Source: Bactericera cockerelli | Taxonomy: Eukaryota > Arthropoda > Insecta > Hemiptera > Triozidae | Assembly: GCA_024516035.1 (NCBI GenBank) | Contig: CM044955.1 | Location: 57,648,650-57,712,649, forward strand | Reading direction: 5' to 3' | Length of the DNA: 64,000 nt | Shown: positions 23,276-33,538 of the stretch, one piece after another | Layout of the letters: the number at the start of each line of letters is the position of its first letter | How positions within the stretch are numbered: the stretch's first letter is position 1 | The notes under the pieces: generated by a model | Seen by the model: the letters and a program-made list of their open reading frames with translations, nothing else | Database searches by the model: none | Told to the model about the DNA's origin: nothing | Made by a program: the position numbers and the translations under genes

Positions 23276-23734
23276 TACCAGAGAGTTACCCTCATGAAAT
23301 GATGTACATCCCTACATGAAAAAGAAACAGCGACAATCCTAATTTTCTTCTAGTGTTGATGAAAAAGATTCGGAAAATAAATTGATACTGCGCTGACGTC
23401 AGCAAAGTCCCAAGAGAATATGCAACGCGGCAGACGTCCCTTATAATTGAGTTTTGTTCCTAGTTCATTCTGGTTCCATTAGAAAAGACACCAGCCTTCA
23501 CACTCTACTTATTTTCTGATTTTTCTCTGGTCCTCCTTAAATCCTAAAAATAGAACTGAATTTCAATTCAATTCAATTAACTTTAACTGAAAAGTTAACT
23601 AAAAAAAGTGTTAACAATTTCTTAATTGTTACATGGGCGTAGCCAGGATTTGGCTAAGGGGGGGGGCAGCTAATGAGGGAAAATCAATTAATACCTGGTG
23701 AACAATCAATAATACCTAGCTACTGAGGTGAGTA

Positions 23735-23880
23735 AGTTATTTATTTGTGTTCTTCCACTTTCGTGATATCAAAAACTACTCAAACTCGCTTTACGAAATT
23801 CAAGCTGAAACCGGACTTGAACCACCGACCTCCAGGTTCCTAGTCCGCCGCCTTATCGAATCAAGATACTGAGGTCAGTA
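23735..23880 (-). repeat. SINE C (tRNA-derived)
   Basis: Plus-strand order: TTATTTGTGTTCTTCCACTT, CGTGATATCAAAAACTACTC, GAAACCGGACTTGAACCACC, then the A-box complement TTATCGAATCAAGATACTGA. Head and tail are both present. CTACTGAGGTGAGT at 23,720 just left of it resembles a second SINE C head end. Confidence 0.7.
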
Positions 23881-24051
23881 TAATAAGAACTTAAATATTG
23901 ACGCAAATGACGCAAACACTACCCAAGGATTACTATGATGGAATATTTTGGCGTTAGCAGCTCGATGGCCAACACAAAGAACATTGAACACAAAGAAAAC
24001 AGTGGTCTTGTAAGAGACGTGCATTCTGCAGCTGGGGATCTGCGTCATACC

Positions 24052-24740
24052 TAGGGAATCCAATTCCGGGACTGAATTTCATTTCGGGATTTTGGATCTT
24101 TTCTTTTTTTTTTTAATGATATTTATTTACAGAGGAGACTTAACAATCAGAGTCCTTGCTCCTATTTGGATCTTCAATCCCGGGATTTTCGGATTGGCAA
24201 TTTGCTTACAATTTTAATGATTAATTGAATTATTTGGCTAGTAGGATATATATTTTTTTTTTTTTTTTAGAAACTGTGTCAAGGAATCTAAGGGTCTAAT
24301 CTAGCACTGTGTGGGAGGGAATACGTGAGTCTCATGATTTATTAGTTACAGATTCATGTTGGTAGTATTTTTTTTTTATTAGTATTTTATCTCAGTTTAA
24401 TAACACCCTGTTAGGTTAATAACTATTAAATACTTTTTCAGAAGTTTATTTTGTGTTTGTATTAATATAAATAAAACGTTGCTTATTTCAAATGTTCTTT
24501 AAAACAGATGGTTTTCTATTGAATTTCTGAGTATACTATAATTTGTTAGTCTATAGTAATACAACTTATATAAAACACCTTTTATCAAATAATATTAACG
24601 TAAAATGGGGCTTAAGGGTACTAAACGTACAAAATTGAAATTTTTTACTAATCCGGGATTGGTCCCGGGTCCCCGGGATTGATCATTTCTGAATTTCCGG
24701 GGTTTCGAAACCGAAATCCAATCTCGGGATTGATTCCCTA
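24052..24740. mobile_element. hAT-like MITE (689 bp)
   Basis: Terminal inverted repeats TAGGGAATCCAATTCCGGG at the left and the complement of TAGGGAATCAATCCCGAG at the right, both continuing into CGGGATTTTGGAT-type sequence. The flanks are GTCATACC and GTCATAAC, a 7/8 match consistent with the 8-bp duplications of hAT insertions. Internal sequence is AT-rich without a transposase frame. Confidence 0.7.
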
Positions 24741-24871
24741 GTCATAACGCGTCCTGAGAGCAGTGGGGACACCCTGTATTATATTCATATCACTCCTCAA
24801 GCGTGTCATGGCTATGGTCAGGTGTACTTAGTACTTGTCTGTGAAGTGAAAAATACTAAACTGCTAGAACA

Positions 24872-25085
24872 TGTGTACTGGTAGTCAAGTGGTTAAGATG
24901 CTAGTCTGGTAATCCAGGTAGCGATGGGATCCGTTGGTTCGCATCCCACCCAGTGCATAAATTTTTCCTTATAACTTTGAGTTTGTGACCACATAATAAT
25001 AAGAACTCTGAGGGTTAGGTGGTAGAAAATGCTTCGAGCATTAATAATTATAAAAATAACACTAAAGAGTGTTATTATTATAATT
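24872..25085 (+). repeat. SINE B (tRNA-derived), forward copy
   Basis: The head has an A box (TAGTCAAGTGGTTAAGATGC at about 24,882) and a B box (GTTGGTTCGCATCCC at about 24,932). Body GAGTTTGTGACCACATAATA, CTCTGAGGGTTAGGTGGTAG and CTTCGAGCATTAA; ATTATT-rich tail at 25,070-25,085. This is the clearest orientation for reading the family. Confidence 0.8.
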
Positions 25086-25344
25086 TTGTATTAACATCAC
25101 TCAACATTCCTTATCCGAAAGAAAAGCTGTATAATTTTGCGTCTAGACGCTATAACGATGATTTTTGAACAACAAATTCGATCCCGCCTCTACTGCTTCA
25201 TTTAGGGCGGAATAAGATAATCTGTGGAGCTACGTCCAGCGAGGGTGAAAACTACGTGATGCCTGGCATTTCCATCCAAACCCAGATTATGGTGAAATTT
25301 ATCAGGATACCATGGTGAAGTTTATTCAGGATACCTGCGTGTTT

Positions 25345-25805
25345 TTGTCTACTTGAGATCAAAGGTTCCAATGTCCTCCACTGGTGTCTAGTTGCTACTT
25401 GAGATCAAAGGGTTCCGATGTCCACCACTGGTGTCTAGTTGTCTACTTGAGACCAAAAGGTTCCGATGTTCCACCACTGTGTCTAGTTGTCTACCTACCT
25501 GAGATCTAAGGCTTCCGATGTCCACCACTGGTGTCTAGTTGTCTACTTGAGATCTAAGGCTTCCGATGTCACCACTGGTGTCTAGTTGTCTACTGAGATC
25601 AAAGGGTTCCGCTGTCCACCACTGGTTGTTGGTTGTCTACTTGAGATCAAATGGTTCCCGATGTCCTCCACTGGTGTCTAGTTGTTACTTGAGATCAAAG
25701 GATTCCGATGTCCTCCACTGGTGTCTAGTTGTTCTACTTGAGATCAAAGGGTTCCGATGTCCACCACTGGTGTCTAGTTGTCTACCTACTTGAGATCAAA
25801 GGGTT
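25345..25805. repeat. 48-bp minisatellite, about ten copies
   Basis: Units of about 48 bp (CTACTTGAGATCAAAGGGTT, then CCGATGTCCACCACTGGTGT and CTAGTTGT) recur with starts near 25,348, 25,397, 25,447, 25,499, 25,547, 25,594, 25,638, 25,686, 25,738 and 25,789. Small indels change the spacing by 1-5 bases. A short plus-strand frame crosses part of the array only because 48 is a multiple of three. Confidence 0.85.
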
Positions 25806-26050
25806 TTGAAAAGTAGAGAGGGATGGGAGATGCATTTCAAGGTTGTCTGCTTAGAGCAGCATCAACCTTCACCAGTCTGGTCAGTTGACCTTCAGGTCTC
25901 TAACATTATTTTCCCGCTAACTTTTGCATAGCGAAGCCACCCATGTGTGAGAGGAGAGGCTGAAGCAAATCTAGAATCATCTAACTGTCCTGCTCTGGGT
26001 CTCGCAGCCAGTTGGAGACATTAAACCTTCCACCCTTCCAAAATTTTGCA

Positions 26051-26085
<35 letters not shown>

Positions 26086-26154
26086 AGGCTTTCTTTTTTT
26101 AACGCAGGATTCTCACCTGGAGTGAGCTCTTCCACCCAAGAAAGTATGTTTCAT

Positions 26155-26236
26155 TTGTGTGTGTAAACCATACTATGCCGCCCCTCTGCTAATGAAAAGT
26201 GACACAATACTTGCCATTAGGTGTTGTTTCCAAGTC
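26155..26236 (-). repeat. SINE A fragment
   Basis: Contains the complement of the SINE A middle: CCCCTCTGCTAATGAAAAGT and GACACAATACTTGCCATTAG, as in 18,300-18,350. A T run (26,048-26,083) lies to the left, but the sequence between them is not clearly SINE A. Confidence 0.5.
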
Positions 26237-26506
26237 CTTATTTTCGTGGTCTTGTCCTTACTTTCAGCAATTCTATCTTGTACCAAAGACCCAAAAATAG
26301 AATATTTGAGTCTGCCCGAGCCTAGACATTTAATTATGCGTCCATATAGCAACGGTTGAGGAAGGTGCAGTAGTGACTAAAAATATTCAATGAACAACAT
26401 TATGATACATACTTATCTTTTGAGTCATCACCATGAATATGCATCTCAAACATGTTGAAAAAAGGTATTTCGAACTCGAGAAATCGATTTGCCGCTAGTT
26501 GCAAGT

Positions 26507-26596
26507 CAAAAAAATCCTGCCCCGCCCGGGGAATCGAACCCAGGTCACCATGCGTATAATGCCTAGCGCGCTAACTCACTCTGCCACGGTGACTAT
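26507..26596 (-). repeat. SINE F (tRNA-derived) head
   Basis: On the minus strand: AGTCACCGTGGCAGAGTGAG and TTAGCGCGCTAGG form the A-box half; GACCTGGGTTCGATTCCCC is the B box; GCGGGGCAGGATTTTTTTGA follows. It is the same head as in the complete copy at 28552-28810. Confidence 0.75.
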
Positions 26597-26699
26597 CTGA
26601 TATGACCATGCGTTGAAAGCGTGTTAAATTTTTGTTTAAAAAAACGCTGCATAACGAGTCTGCAACCATTGGGACATTTTTCATCTTTACTATTCAAGG

Positions 26700-26885
26700 T
26701 CCAAAACCCAACTGACCAAATTTCGTATTTGTGCGCATGACACATACCTTCTCTCTTCTCTCCCTCTACAATTCAATACTTCGCCATTGTGCGCATGACA
26801 CACACTTTCCTCTTCTCTCCGTTACATAATATCGTTACATAATATCGTTACATAATTTCGTTACATAATTTCGTCACATAATTTT
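26700..26885. repeat. Short tandem repeats (about 65-bp x2 and 13-bp x5)
   Basis: A block with TTGTGCGCATGACACA..CTTCTCTC occurs twice (about 26,730 and 26,785). It is followed by five copies of a 13-bp ATCGTTACATAAT-like unit at 26,820-26,885. Confidence 0.75.
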
Positions 26886-27104
26886 GGTTATGTGCCAGAG
26901 CAAAGACATGAAAATGTTCCAAAAACACAGACTTAATCGTGATATAAGTCACCCTAGTCAGAGATATTAAAAAATCGACCTTTTTGGGATTAAAAGACCA
27001 AAAAAATATTTCATTATTTTTTTATAATATTTATGTATAATATTTTCTTTATTGAGGAGAATAGACAAAAGTTCATTTATGATTATTCATAATCAATTAA
27101 TCAT

Positions 27105-27258
27105 CATAGGGTGGCGTCATCGTGAACGATGATAGCCAGAGAGTGGAGAAGTGACTCAGCACTTCTACCACTGTCTTTACAAGGAGGCTAATAATTGACA
27201 AGGGTCCCCAGAACCAAGCCAATTGCTGGTCTACTCCCTGTTTATAAGTCCCCACATT
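27105..27258 (-). repeat. Dispersed repeat K, reverse copy with one 38-bp unit
   Basis: ATCATCATAGGGTGGCGTCA, CGTGAACGATGATAGCCAGA, CTGTCTTTACAAGGAGGCTA, CCCAGAACCAAGCCAATTGC and GGTCTACTCCCTGTTTATAA are the complements, in reverse order, of the repeat K copy at 49895-50145. Confidence 0.7.
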
Positions 27259-27259
27259 T

Positions 27260-28087
27260 GTAAATTACGTTACAGAATTTACAACAATTTTTTTTTATTT
27301 ATGAAAGATAAATTAATTTGATATACCATAACTTCACTAGAATGGTTTTTATTTATAGTCTCTCCTCCTTCTTGAAACCTTCTTATGTTTTAATTTTGTT
27401 CTTATGTTTACATTTACTACTCAATTTAGTTTAATTTGTTAACAATCAAATGAATAAAAAAACGTGTACCATAAAAACCATTAAACACTCTGACAGGTAT
27501 TATTATCAAAGCAAGAAAGAACATTAGCAACAAGTTGGCAATTCTCTTTTCAGTTACAGACCATTGGTCCTGAATGGGTTTAAACCGAGACAGACATGCA
27601 GGATGTACAAATTGTGTGCAAGAATAAAAAACCAAATGGGGTAAAAAAATAAGCGCGACACAGGGTGTAACAGCAAACTGGTTTTAATAAGATTTCGTAC
27701 CAGGGAACACTGCTGCGAACAGTTACACGCTGTATCTATTCCACTTTGCAATAATAAAAACTGAAGGACTGGGACCTTGTCTCTGCGTTTCTGCATATGA
27801 TTTCACTTCCATCTTGAACGCAAGCAACTTGCATGGTACGCTAGACTCCTGATGATTACAAAAAACTGATTTTTATCCAATGGTCCTGTTTGTACGCATT
27901 CGTGGGAAATATCTCAAGAAGTGCAATGCTGGGATCCTCCAGAGTGCAATAATTTGGGCCCGCGAATTATGAGACAGGATTTGTTAGGCAAATAAAAAAA
28001 AAAGACTGCTAATATTAGGACTCAATACTCAATCGTAATTGGTTCATATTGTATACACGTAGTAATTTTGAGATTTTTTACTACAAT
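27260..28087. other. No recognisable feature
   Basis: AT-rich sequence. Around 28,010-28,080 there is a weak resemblance to the start of family H (CTGCTAATATTAGGACTCAA..TTTTGAGATTTTTTAC). No gene or RNA is supported. Confidence 0.45.
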
Positions 28088-28206
28088 AATAATGCTCTTT
28101 AGTGGAAAGTACCCCACCAAGCGAGGTTAATGTTCAAAGTATTTTCTACCACCTAACCCTCAGAGTCTTATTATTATGTGGTCACAAACTCAAATGAATG
28201 AGGAAG
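28088..28206 (-). repeat. SINE B 3' portion
   Basis: AGTGGAAAGTACCCCACCAA, CTAACCCTCAGAGTCTTATT and CACAAACTCAAATGAATGAG match the 3' half of SINE B in reverse. The head half is missing, and a LINE 3'-end fragment follows without a gap. Confidence 0.65.
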
Positions 28207-28380
28207 TTAATGCCTTAGGCATTATCTGGCAATAACCCCCGCCCTTTAGGTAGGACATTAGCTTCATTCTCTTTTTTGTTCTTGTTTCATTGTTCAATCT
28301 ATTTATTTTTTCTTTGTTATTTCTTGTATAATACTGTATTATATATTACTTTGTCTTACACTAAAAAAGCTTAATATAAT
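28207..28380 (+). mobile_element. LINE 3'-end fragment
   Basis: TTATCTGGCAATAACCCCCG, CCCTTTAGGTAGGACATTAG, TTGTTCAATCTATTTATTTT and a TACTGTATTATATATTACTT stretch match the fragments at 29719-29905, 41160-41300, 43468-43645 and 45453-45612. These are 3'-untranslated ends of one LINE family, with no coding sequence retained. Confidence 0.6.
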
Positions 28381-28551
28381 ATAGTTCTGGCAGATTTTCT
28401 CGGCATGGTGAAATTAATAAAAGAATTCAAAGAAGCACTTTCATCTGGCAACTGAGCTCTTGGTTGGAACCTATTGGTCTCTTAAGAGAAGATGACAAAT
28501 AGCCTGATGGCATTACCAACATAGCTTAGGAAAGGGAAGATTTTTAGTATG

Positions 28552-28810
28552 TATGATTTTATTTGTGGTGAAGCACAAGGCCTCCTCACATTTCGAATTA
28601 ATCTATTACATTAATTTCTTTTTTACTCTGGTAATGCCCCGCACTGGTCGTTACTCATACAAGCAAACTACTCATTTTTCCTCACAAGATTTGAGTGGAT
28701 CCCGAAACATCCAAGTACAGATCAGAAAATTCTGCCCCGCTGGGGATCGAACCCAGGTCACCGTGAGTGCATGCCCAGCGCGCTAACTCACTCTTGCCAC
28801 GGTGACTACT
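28552..28810 (-). repeat. SINE F (tRNA-derived), complete, with 17-bp target duplication
   Basis: The element is bounded by GGAAGATTTTTAGTATG at 28535-28551 and again at 28811-28827, an exact 17-bp target-site duplication. On the minus strand it starts AGTAGTCACCGTGGCAAGAG (A-box half) and has GACCTGGGTTCGATCCCC (B box). It continues with a unique body and ends CACCACAAATAAAATCATAC. The length is 259 bp. This copy fixes the family boundaries. Confidence 0.85.
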
Positions 28811-28829
28811 GGAAGATTTTTAGTATGGT

Positions 28830-29718
28830 ATGTTCGTTTTTTACATGCTTGTATAGTTTTGCCAAGAGTTTATCTGAATGTAAGTTTGATCCCAAGTGAA
28901 ACCGCTGGGACTGCAATAATATAATATATTATATAAAAAAAACATTTAAAATATACTTTATTAAGAATAATTATCATTTCCTTGCCTTGCAGTGGAAACA
29001 CTTGGTCCTTGGGCTCAAAAACGAGTGATATTTTTTAAACAATCGTTTGATTAAAGAAAAAGTTAGGAAAAAAATTTAATACAAGAAAGCCAGAACCCCA
29101 GATCAAAGGAATTCCTGGTAGAAAGAATTTCACGGGCAATACAGAGGGGGCAACAGTGCCAGTGTTTTAGGCACCCTACCAACAGTTTCATCTCTGGATG
29201 AAATATTTTATTTGTAAAAATAACGTCATTCTTCCTTTAGAATAACATGCGGTTGCTTTCTCCTGACTGAAACATTGCTTGGCAACCTTTTGCATTAAAA
29301 ATTGAGGCAAATGTTGTGAAGACGTTGTTGCACCAAGTGAAAATCCCAAGGACCTATTTAGCATGGCATCATGTAACTTCAGGGCATTTATGAAATCGGC
29401 CATTTTGTTTCTAGCTTGTATCTCAAAACGATTTAATCGATTATCATGTACTAGATATCATTTTTTTTACACAATGAAATTGTCACAAGTAGCAATTGTA
29501 CACATATTTTTCATACATGGTTAATAAAAAAAAGAGATATTTTATACTATGTAATTTTTTTAATTCAATTTTTTTTTGGTTTGAAAAAAAATAACAAGAT
29601 ATTCTATTTAAAAGTGGTGAAAGTCTATGTTTCTGCCCTAACCACCAAAATTGTAACATAATAACACAAAGAAAAAGCATTATTATAACTAATACTGCTA
29701 ACTACTAGTACATATACA
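28830..29718. other. No recognisable feature
   Basis: AT-rich sequence with no supported gene. The minus-strand frames at 29188-29403 and 29483-29680 have no recognisable motif. CACCAAAATTGTAACATAAT near 29,643 recurs in similar form near 44,920, so a low-copy repeat is present. Confidence 0.45.
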
Positions 29719-29905
29719 AGGGTTGGGTGGAAGAGATTGCCATGGGCAATAACCCCGCCCTTTAGTTAGGACATAGCTATGTTTATTTATATTTTTCTAT
29801 TCTTTTTCCTTTCTATGGTATATATTGTTTCCATTTTTTCATTATTTGTACTGTACATAATAAAATGTCTTCTATCTAATAAATTGTTTAATAATAATAA
29901 TAATT
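29719..29905 (+). mobile_element. LINE 3'-end fragment
   Basis: GGGTTGGGTGGAAGAGATTG, then a short hairpin (ATTGCC..GGCAAT), CCCCGCCCTTTAGTTAGGAC, a T-rich untranslated segment and an AATAATAATAAT tail. The hairpin followed by a microsatellite tail fits a LINE 3' end recognised by its own reverse transcriptase. The family cannot be named from this part alone. Confidence 0.65.
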
Positions 29906-30171
29906 AATACACAATTGATTTATTACACATAATTTACGTACCTATGTGTATTAAATTTGCTGGAGAATTGGATTTCATAAATAATGTCGATCACATTGGG
30001 TATTTCGCCATTTTTTTAGGCTTTGTTGGCAAAGAAAGAGAAGCGGTTAACATAACGAACGCCAGTATTCTATTATTGCTGTCCGGAAACTCAACCCTTT
30101 CCTGAACATAATGCAACCGGTTCTTATTCATATTGACAGTTGATCATCAATTTCTTATTGAAAGTTTTATC

Positions 30172-30606
30172 CCACAAAAAACTACCGTTAAAAAAGGGCC
30201 AAGTTCCAGAAATCCTATCCCAAAAAGGTTTAGCAATGAATGCAGTGATATCTTGTTTGCGGCCAAGTTATTTTTGGTACTAAACCTTTTGTTTATTAAA
30301 TCCCGTTTTCTGAGTTCCTCATTTTGTATGTTTTTAACTGCAAACTATCCTCTAACTTGGCTAGTGTTGCTCCTTGGGTGATATATTGGCATTATGTATA
30401 CATATTGCATAAAACTGGCCAAGTCACAGGATAGTTTGCAGTTAAGAACGTACAAAATGAGGAACGCAGAAAACGGGATATAATAATAAACAAATGGTTT
30501 AGTACCAAAATAACTTGGCCCCAAACAAGATATCACTGTATTCATTGGCGAAATCTTTTGGATAGGAGTTCTGGAACTTGACCCTTTTTTAACGGTAGTT
30601 TTTTGT
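30172..30606. repeat. 435-bp inverted repeat
   Basis: The left arm (30172-30366) and right arm (30413-30606) are complementary over about 195 bp with few differences, around a spacer of about 45 bp. The arms begin and end with CCACAAAAAACTACCGTTAA and its complement; the inner ends carry CAAACTATCC.. and its complement. There is no coding potential. It could be a small foldback element or a head-to-head duplication. Confidence 0.8.
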
Positions 30607-31264
30607 GGAATATCATTTCTTTATGTAAGTGGAAATAGGAACCTAAGATTGACAACGAGGACGTTTATTAGGAACATGTGCAATAATCGAGTATACTTCC
30701 TCCCTAAAACAACACCGTTTAACAGGATGCTACGTGCGAAAGTTTTACTTTTCAGATTTTTCCCTGTATTTTTACAATAAACTCACCAATATGCAAAATT
30801 TCACCTTTCTAGGTAGTGCCTCATAATTTTTATGATCTGTCAGTCAGTCAGTGACAAAATTGCAAATTTTAAAATTACTTTCCTCAGAAAGTTTTTTGTA
30901 TAGACTTTTGAAATTTTCAATGTTTTTTAATGATATTAGGACAATCTTTGTTAAAAATTCATATCTCTATGATCAATTGAACCGAAGATATGAGGGTGTG
31001 AAAAACCGGGTGAATCGGTTCGTGTAAAGATACACTGCCGTGCTTGCTGGAACTTGGCCTGGCGCACTGCCGTGCGCTCAGATGTGTTTGGGAGTGGGAG
31101 AAATCTCAAACAAAGATCTGAATTAAATTCAGATGATGCTGGTGGTGGCGAGGGAGGTAATAGCCAGTTTGTGCGAAATTCGTACGTACGTAGATGTTTA
31201 AGGGACGTCATAATCCTAATTTTAGTATTTGGCCCTTCAGAGTCCATTGACCCTGGTGAAGCTG

Positions 31265-31392
31265 GATATTCCTGGACTCCCCCAGGCAGGGTGAGGTAAA
31301 ATTGAGTAGTCGGTTTGTGATTTTACAGCAAGAAGAGGGTGAAATCCACGTCGTGATATGACCATGTCGTTGTAAGCGACGCTGAAGCCAAA
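31265..31392 (+). repeat. Modular SINE body and tail fragment
   Basis: CCCCCAGGCAGGGTGAGGTA, GTCGGTTTGTGATTTTACAG, GGGTGAAATCCACGTCGTGA and GACCATGTCGTTGTAAGCGA follow the body order of the SINE at 36124-36385. An A run ends it at about 31,400, where SINE D begins. Confidence 0.6.
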
Positions 31393-31400
31393 AAAAAAAA

Positions 31401-31576
31401 TATAATAATAATATTAGACTCCACATTTCCAGCAGTAAGCTCAAGACTCATTATTATGTGGTAAAAATCCCAAATGGGAGGATAACTTGTCATGTCACGG
31501 CTGGGTTTTGAACTCACGACCTCTGAAATCCTTGGATTCACAGAGTGCCGCCTTTACCTAATGAGCTACCGGGACA
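31401..31576 (-). repeat. SINE D (tRNA-derived)
   Basis: Tail TATAATAATAATATTAGAC at the left, GATAACTTGTCATGTCACGG in the middle, B-box complement TGAACTCACGACCTC and A-box complement TGAGCTACCGGGACA at the right. Part of the body is shortened compared with 22634-22860. Confidence 0.75.
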
Positions 31577-31683
31577 GACTAAAAGGGTCCCATTTCCCAG
31601 CAGTGCAACATAGTCTCGTATATTTGACAACGAGCGTGGGTTCACAAATACACACATGGGGATTTAAACAAGTGAAAGATATA

Positions 31684-32555
31684 AAAAATACACTGCCAAT
31701 TATGGACAGGACACATTACTTCCTCGTGATTGGCTCACATTGTATATGTATTGGTTCACATGGCAATTTGGATTTTAAACTAAATCACTTGTTTTCTCAA
31801 AAACCGCTTAACCGATTTTCTTACCGTTTTTCCTCATCTTAGATTTTACAAAAAATTCTGTATCGGCAAGTTGTGGACCTCAATTTTGCTCTTTTTTGTA
31901 CAAATTTTGATTTTCTTAATATCATAGATAAATATCTTAAAAATAAAAAAAAAAATATTATTCAGGCACCTATGTAAAACGCTAATATACGCATATAAAT
32001 ACAAAATTTCATCAAAATCGGATGTACAGTTCACGAGATATAAGTGTATAAGTAAAAAGTTAGGTCAGGCGCATGGTCTCTTTCACGAAGAGCCGCTAGT
32101 GCGAACTTGATCAATTTAAAATGGGACCATCTGCAGAATAATCTCTTATATGTGTACATACTAAAATTCGTCGAAATCCGTTCAGATAGTTTCTGAGATT
32201 TGCGTGTTACAAGGAATGTAAAGTTAAGTTTAAAAGTTATCATATTTTGTGTTAATCACTTTCGTGAATTACAACTACTCAAACTCGCTCTACTAAATCT
32301 ACGCTGAAACCGGGACTTGAACCACCGACCTCCAGGTTACAAGTCCGCCGCCTTATCGATCAAGCTACTGAGGTCGGTGTTTACAATCAAGCTACTAAGG
32401 TCGGTGAATGTATTTAACAGACGGACAGACAAACACAAAACAAAGTTTGATCATGAGGTTATAAAACGTCCAGAAATATGAAAAAAATCAGAGCACAAAA
32501 AATTTTTAAAAAAAAGAACACAATACTTCCGATTTCGAATAATTTCGGAAGTAAA
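31684..32555 (+). repeat. Family H element interrupted by SINE C
   Basis: Starts CACTGCCAATTATGGACAGG, contains TTCATCAAAATCGGATGTAC, GGCGCATGGTCTCTTTCACG and CGAAATCCGTTCAGATAGTT. After the nested SINE it resumes with ACAGACGGACAGACAAACAC and CATGAGGTTATAAAACGTCC, ending in the GGAAGTAAAA hairpin. Order and content match the uninterrupted copy at 51201-51910. No reading frame is conserved between the copies; the element is non-autonomous and its class is unresolved. Confidence 0.75.
32221..32405 (-). repeat. SINE C nested in family H, with target duplication
   Basis: The 185-bp insert splits the family H copy and is flanked by GAATGTA on both sides (32214-32220 and 32406-32412). On the minus strand it has GGTCGGTG at its 5' edge, the head (GATAAGGCGGCGGACTTGTA, GGTTCAAGTCCCGG) and the 3' end TTAACACAAAATATGATAAC. 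The outer 5' part repeats (AAGCTACTGAGGTCGGTG twice). This copy fixes the family boundaries. Confidence 0.8.
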
Positions 32556-32975
32556 ATGTGCAAAAAAATGGTATACATAAAAAAGTGGAATCAAAATGTT
32601 TGATTGTATTAACATTTCATGAGGACAGTCCAAAAAAAGTTGCATAAAAAAAATAGGTACGTCTAGCGATTTTTGTGTAAAAATGGCGGCCACACATAAA
32701 TTTAAATAATGAGTTTCAAGGGGAAGCCAGCTCATCCCCAAGCAGAGGAAAGACAAACTACAAAACTCATTCCAATCAACAATCAAACTCAACACCTACC
32801 ATCTCATCCCCAATTTATTTGTTGTACAAAACTCATGTCATTTTTTCTGCCCATTAGCGTAACCCAGGAGACAGATAATATTTTATGAAGAAAACACCCT
32901 GCTAATTATTGACACATCACTTCCTCGTAATAGTACACTAGAAGATAAACTTGTTATTATTAAATTATTATAGTT

Positions 32976-33144
32976 GACGGCCTCCGTGCCTCACTGGTTA
33001 AGAGCATTGGTTACTAACCCGGAGGTTGCGGTTCGAATCCCGGCCGGAGCGGAAATTTCTCACCGAAATTTTACGTTGCCGGAATGGCATGGATGTAAAG
33101 AGGTAACGTGCCCTAAGTCTCTAAAAGGAAGTAAAATCTCTGAA
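32976..33144 (+). repeat. SINE E (tRNA-derived)
   Basis: CCGTGCCTCACTGGTTAAGA carries the A box and GGTTGCGGTTCGAATCCCGG the B box. Body: TTTCTCACCGAAATTTTACG, TGCCGGAATGGCATGGATGT, and an AAGGAAGTAAAATCTC end. No target duplication was identified. Confidence 0.8.
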
Positions 33145-33149
33145 AGTCA

Positions 33150-33538
33150 ACAGTATTTAATGTTTCTTTTAGTTGACATTACCTAACCACAAAAGCTTTA
33201 AAAGCTAATTGTGGTGACTGAAATATTATGCTTGTAAAAAGCTTTTCTCTTCATTCTTCCACTTTGCCTTCTCCCAAACTTGCTTGGGGTCATTTTGATT
33301 GGTTTTTTATTTATGATTTTTGAGCTGTTTGCGCAAGTCCTAAATGGCCAGCCACAACAGATATTTTTACTTTCTATAACCTGTAAGTACAGAAAGTATT
33401 GTTTTTTTTTTTTTGGCTTAAATGCAACCCCCCTAAAATTGAGGTAACATCGTACTTACCGCTTCTCGATATCTTAAGTGTTTTGTCGAGATACAAGGGA
33501 TGGGGTGAGGCTTTATGCTCAGGCTCACCCGGTATACA
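33150..33538. other. No recognisable feature
   Basis: Short unique-looking stretch before the 54-bp array. A minus-strand frame from the array continues here without recognisable domain content. Confidence 0.45.

Noticed and set aside
23631..23690. GGGCGTAGCCAGGATTT followed by G run, resembling a hAT-type terminus
   Set aside because: No matching inverted end or target duplication was found nearby, so the element cannot be delimited.
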